Shown piece by piece: positions 13,821 through 15,874 of a stretch of 15,874 bases of DNA. Positions within the stretch are counted from its first letter, which is position 1. The number at the start of each line of letters is the position of its first letter. The notes beneath the pieces are model-generated. The model did no database searches, was not told the DNA's origin, and saw only the letters and a program-made list of their open reading frames with translations. Source of the stretch: CAYLHQ01 sp964628935 (GTDB taxonomy: Bacteria > Acidobacteriota > Polarisedimenticolia > Polarisedimenticolales > DASRJG01); NCBI GenBank assembly GCA_964628935.1, contig CAZVOE010000068.1:1-15874 (forward strand). Reading direction: 5' to 3'. The position numbers and the translations under genes are program-made.

Positions 13821-14711
13821 TTGACCGAAGACCGGCTCTGGGCGCCGAAGCACTGGCCCGTCTGGGCGCTCGTCGGCCTGATGCAGGCGGTGGCGGCGCT
13901 CCCCTTCGGGACCGTCCTCGCGATTGGCCGCCGGTTGGGCCGAGCCGCCTACCGCGCGGGGGGCCGGCGCCGGATCGTCGCGGACTACAACCTCAGGGCG
14001 TGCTTCCCGGATTGGTCTCCGGCGGAGCGGGACGCCCTGTGCCGACGCCATCACGAGGCGCTCGCGATCGGCTTCTTCGAGTCGTTCCTCTGCTGGGGCG
14101 GCTCGTTCGACCGGCTGCGCCGCCTCGCCCGCGTCGAGGGGATCGAGCACCTCGACGCAGGGCTCGCCGGGGGGCGCGGGGTCCTCATGCTCTCCGGCCA
14201 CTTCACGACCCTCGAGGTCGGAGGGAAGCTCCTCACGATGCAGCGGCGCGTCGCCCACATGTTCAACCCTCCCGACCACCCGGTCGTGCGGGCGGTGATG
14301 ACGCGCGGCCGGGCCAGGTACTCGGATACCTCGATTCCACGGGACGATGTCCGCGGGTTGTTGAGGGCGCTCCGCGGGAACCAGGCGATCTGGTACGCCT
14401 CCGATCAGGGGTTCGAAGGGAAGGGGAGCCGGCCGGTGCCGTTCTTCGGCGTTCCGGCCCCGACGAACGTCGCGCTCTCGAGGATCGCGCGGATGAGCGG
14501 GGCGGCGGTCGTCCCGTTTTTCTGCGAGCGCCTCCCGGGTTCGGCCGGATACCTTCTGCGCGTTCTCCCCCCGCTCGAGAACTTCCCGACCGACGACGAG
14601 GTCGAGGACGCGCGCACCTACCACCGGCTCCTCGAGGACCAGATCCGCCGCGCCCCTGAGCAGTACCTCTGGAGCCACGACCGGTTCCAGGCCCGGCCGC
14701 ACAAGCGGTAG
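13821..14711 (+). CDS. LpxL/HtrB-family lipid A acyltransferase
   Basis: This 296-residue protein has the LpxL family hallmarks: a hydrophobic N-terminal anchor (about 12-40), the catalytic HX4E motif in LSGHFTTLEVGG (His127, Glu132), and YASDQGFEGKGSRPVPFFGV, the conserved core that follows. LpxL/LpxM enzymes add secondary acyl chains to Kdo-lipid A at the inner membrane, supporting a diderm envelope. The start is TTG, picked because GGAGG at 13811-13815 lies 5 nt before it and no ATG/GTG comes before the conserved part. The stop TAG is the left arm of the 14708-14744 repeat. Acyl chain and position specificity cannot be read from the sequence, and other LPLAT uses are possible. Confidence 0.88.
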   Translation: MTEDRLWAPKHWPVWALVGLMQAVAALPFGTVLAIGRRLGRAAYRAGGRRRIVADYNLRACFPDWSPAERDALCRRHHEALAIGFFESFLCWGGSFDRLRRLARVEGIEHLDAGLAGGRGVLMLSGHFTTLEVGGKLLTMQRRVAHMFNPPDHPVVRAVMTRGRARYSDTSIPRDDVRGLLRALRGNQAIWYASDQGFEGKGSRPVPFFGVPAPTNVALSRIARMSGAAVVPFFCERLPGSAGYLLRVLPPLENFPTDDEVEDARTYHRLLEDQIRRAPEQYLWSHDRFQARPHKR

Positions 14712-14744
14712 GGGACCTGGAAGAAAAACCGGAATGTCCCCTAC
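14708..14744. repeat. TAGGGGAC-family inverted repeat across convergent stops
   Basis: GTAGGGGAC (14708-14716) and GTCCCCTAC (14736-14744) are perfect 9-bp arms with a 19-nt centre that includes AAGAAAAACC. The left arm carries the LpxL-like TAG stop (14709-14711) and the right arm carries the TAG stop of the minus-strand channel gene (14741-14743). It is the second such arrangement in the window and a likely shared transcript end. Confidence 0.75.
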
Positions 14745-15874
14745 TTCATGTGCACGTCGCGCTGCGGGAAGGGGATCTCGATCTTCTCGCGGGAGAGCGC
14801 CTCGAAGACCGCGAGGTGGAGGTCGCTGCGAAGGCGGATCCAGTCATCGAAGTCCGAAGTCCACACGCGGAGCGCGAAATCGAGCGAACTCTCGCCGAAG
14901 CGCTGGAAAAGCACCACCGGCGGGGGCTTCTCGAGGACGGCGGGGTGGGAACGCGCGACCTCCTCGAGGATCGCGATCACCTTCCGGGGGTCGCTGCCGT
15001 AGGAGACCCCGACCGGTACCTCCACCCTCCGAAGACGGTCCGAGAGAGTCCAGTTCGTCACGTCGCTCGAAATCAGGGTCGCGTTCGGGACGATCACCTC
15101 GGCGCCGTCGAACGTGCGCACGGTGCTCGAGCGCACGCCGATCCGGTGCACATTGCCCATGAGCGTGCCCAACTCGATCGTGTCCCCCGTCTGGATCGGA
15201 CGCTCGTAGAGGAGGATCAGGCCGGACACGATGTTGTTGACGATGTTCTGGAGCCCGAATCCGATTCCGACCCCCACCGCGCCCGCGAGGATCGTGAACC
15301 GGCTCATCTCGATCCCCGAGGCGAAGACCGCGACGAGGAAACCAAGGGTCGCCACGAAGTACTGGAGCGTCGTCGAGATCGCCGCGGGTACTCCGCGAGG
15401 CATCTCGAACCGCGGAAAGACCGCGTGGTCGAGAAGCAGCTTCAGGACGCGGGACAGGACGAGGCCCGCGCTGAGCGCCGCGGCGAACCCGAGGACGTTC
15501 CCGAGAGAGATCGACACCTCCCCGACCGTCCAGGGAGCGGCGAGCACGCCACGGAGGGCGCCGACCAGGGGACGGGCGAGGCCGAAGACGTTCAGGACCG
15601 CGAGGATCCAGAGGAACAGGGCGGCGGCGCGGGTCAGGGACGAGAGGATCGTGGTAAGGCGCCGCGCCTCGGCCCCGACCCGCTCCGCCCCGGTCGCGGC
15701 GCCGCTCGCTTCCGCCACCTCGAGCCACCCCTCGATCACGAGCGTCGCGGCGAAGAGCATCGTCCCGAAGACGAGGGCGACGAGGGTTCCCCGCGTGAGC
15801 GTCTCGGCGAGCACCGACTGGCCCATCACGTTCGCGGCCACGGCGGCCCCGAGCGCGATCGCGGCGCCCCATCC
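14741..15874 (-). CDS. MscS-family mechanosensitive channel (N-terminus outside window)
   Basis: The frame is open to the right edge: a GTG at 15841 exists, but 11 more in-frame codons, mostly hydrophobic, precede it, so the true start is probably outside. Counting from that GTG there are membrane segments near 18-38, 70-88, 110-132 and 155-176. The pore-lining TM3 and start of the beta domain follow at about 187-224 (AGAVGVGIGFGLQNIVNNIV and then YERPIQTGDTIEL). The C-terminal domain contains the usual VPNATLISSDVTNWT. The NIVNNIVSG pattern resembles MscK/large MscS proteins. It releases solutes on osmotic downshock at the inner membrane. It converges on the LpxL-like gene across the shared inverted repeat. 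Confidence 0.93.
   Translation of the reverse strand, partial: GWGAAIALGAAVAANVMGQSVLAETLTRGTLVALVFGTMLFAATLVIEGWLEVAEASGAATGAERVGAEARRLTTILSSLTRAAALFLWILAVLNVFGLARPLVGALRGVLAAPWTVGEVSISLGNVLGFAAALSAGLVLSRVLKLLLDHAVFPRFEMPRGVPAAISTTLQYFVATLGFLVAVFASGIEMSRFTILAGAVGVGIGFGLQNIVNNIVSGLILLYERPIQTGDTIELGTLMGNVHRIGVRSSTVRTFDGAEVIVPNATLISSDVTNWTLSDRLRRVEVPVGVSYGSDPRKVIAILEEVARSHPAVLEKPPPVVLFQRFGESSLDFALRVWTSDFDDWIRLRSDLHLAVFEALSREKIEIPFPQRDVHMK

Overview
This is a GC-rich window (well over 60% G+C by eye) with densely packed genes on both strands. An LpxL-type lipid A acyltransferase and a signal-peptide beta-barrel protein ending in Phe indicate a Gram-negative (diderm) bacterium. PHA-granule genes, a class I HMG-CoA reductase, an ArsA-like ATPase and an ECF sigma module would fit an Acidobacteriota- or Myxococcota-like lineage, but that placement is a guess from gene content. 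I see no rRNA, tRNA, CRISPR array, transposase, phage or recognisable defence system.

Layout. (1) Positions 1-2958, plus strand: the 3' part of an ArsA-like ATPase gene, then phaR, a phasin and a patatin-like lipase in a tight run. A TTGACA-type promoter with a palindrome in its spacer lies just before phaR. This looks like a PHA-granule control cluster without the synthase in view. (2) Positions 2996-7323, minus strand: HMG-CoA reductase, an ABC1/UbiB-family kinase (17-nt overlap) and a PlsC-type acyltransferase (1-nt gap). This overlapping operon suggests isoprenoid or quinone and membrane-lipid work. (3) Positions 7516-8400, minus strand: a hemerythrin with all seven expected iron ligands and an OsmC-family protein. 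(4) Positions 8499-10615, plus strand: an outer-membrane barrel followed 5 nt later by a POT-family peptide transporter. (5) Positions 10642-11514: a radical SAM protein with CX4CX2C cysteine spacing. (6) Positions 11549-13025: three genes joined by ATGA overlaps, namely an ECF sigma factor, a single-pass probable anti-sigma factor and a periplasmic Spy/CpxP-like protein, which together look like an envelope-stress or metal-sensing switch. (7) Positions 13128-14711: a 1-Cys (Prx6-type) peroxiredoxin and an LpxL-like acyltransferase. (8) Positions 14741-15874, minus strand: an MscS-family channel running off the right edge.

The most interesting non-coding signals are two. A short repeat family (consensus near TAGGGGACATTCCG) sits on gene ends at three junctions. 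At both convergent junctions it forms an inverted repeat whose two arms contain the TAG stop codons of the two facing genes. Separately, three consecutive hairpins lie in the roughly 100-nt gap before the peroxiredoxin gene. The recurring themes are envelope and lipid metabolism, acetoacetyl-CoA-derived products (PHA, mevalonate) and oxidative or envelope stress. No single new system is proven by the sequence alone.
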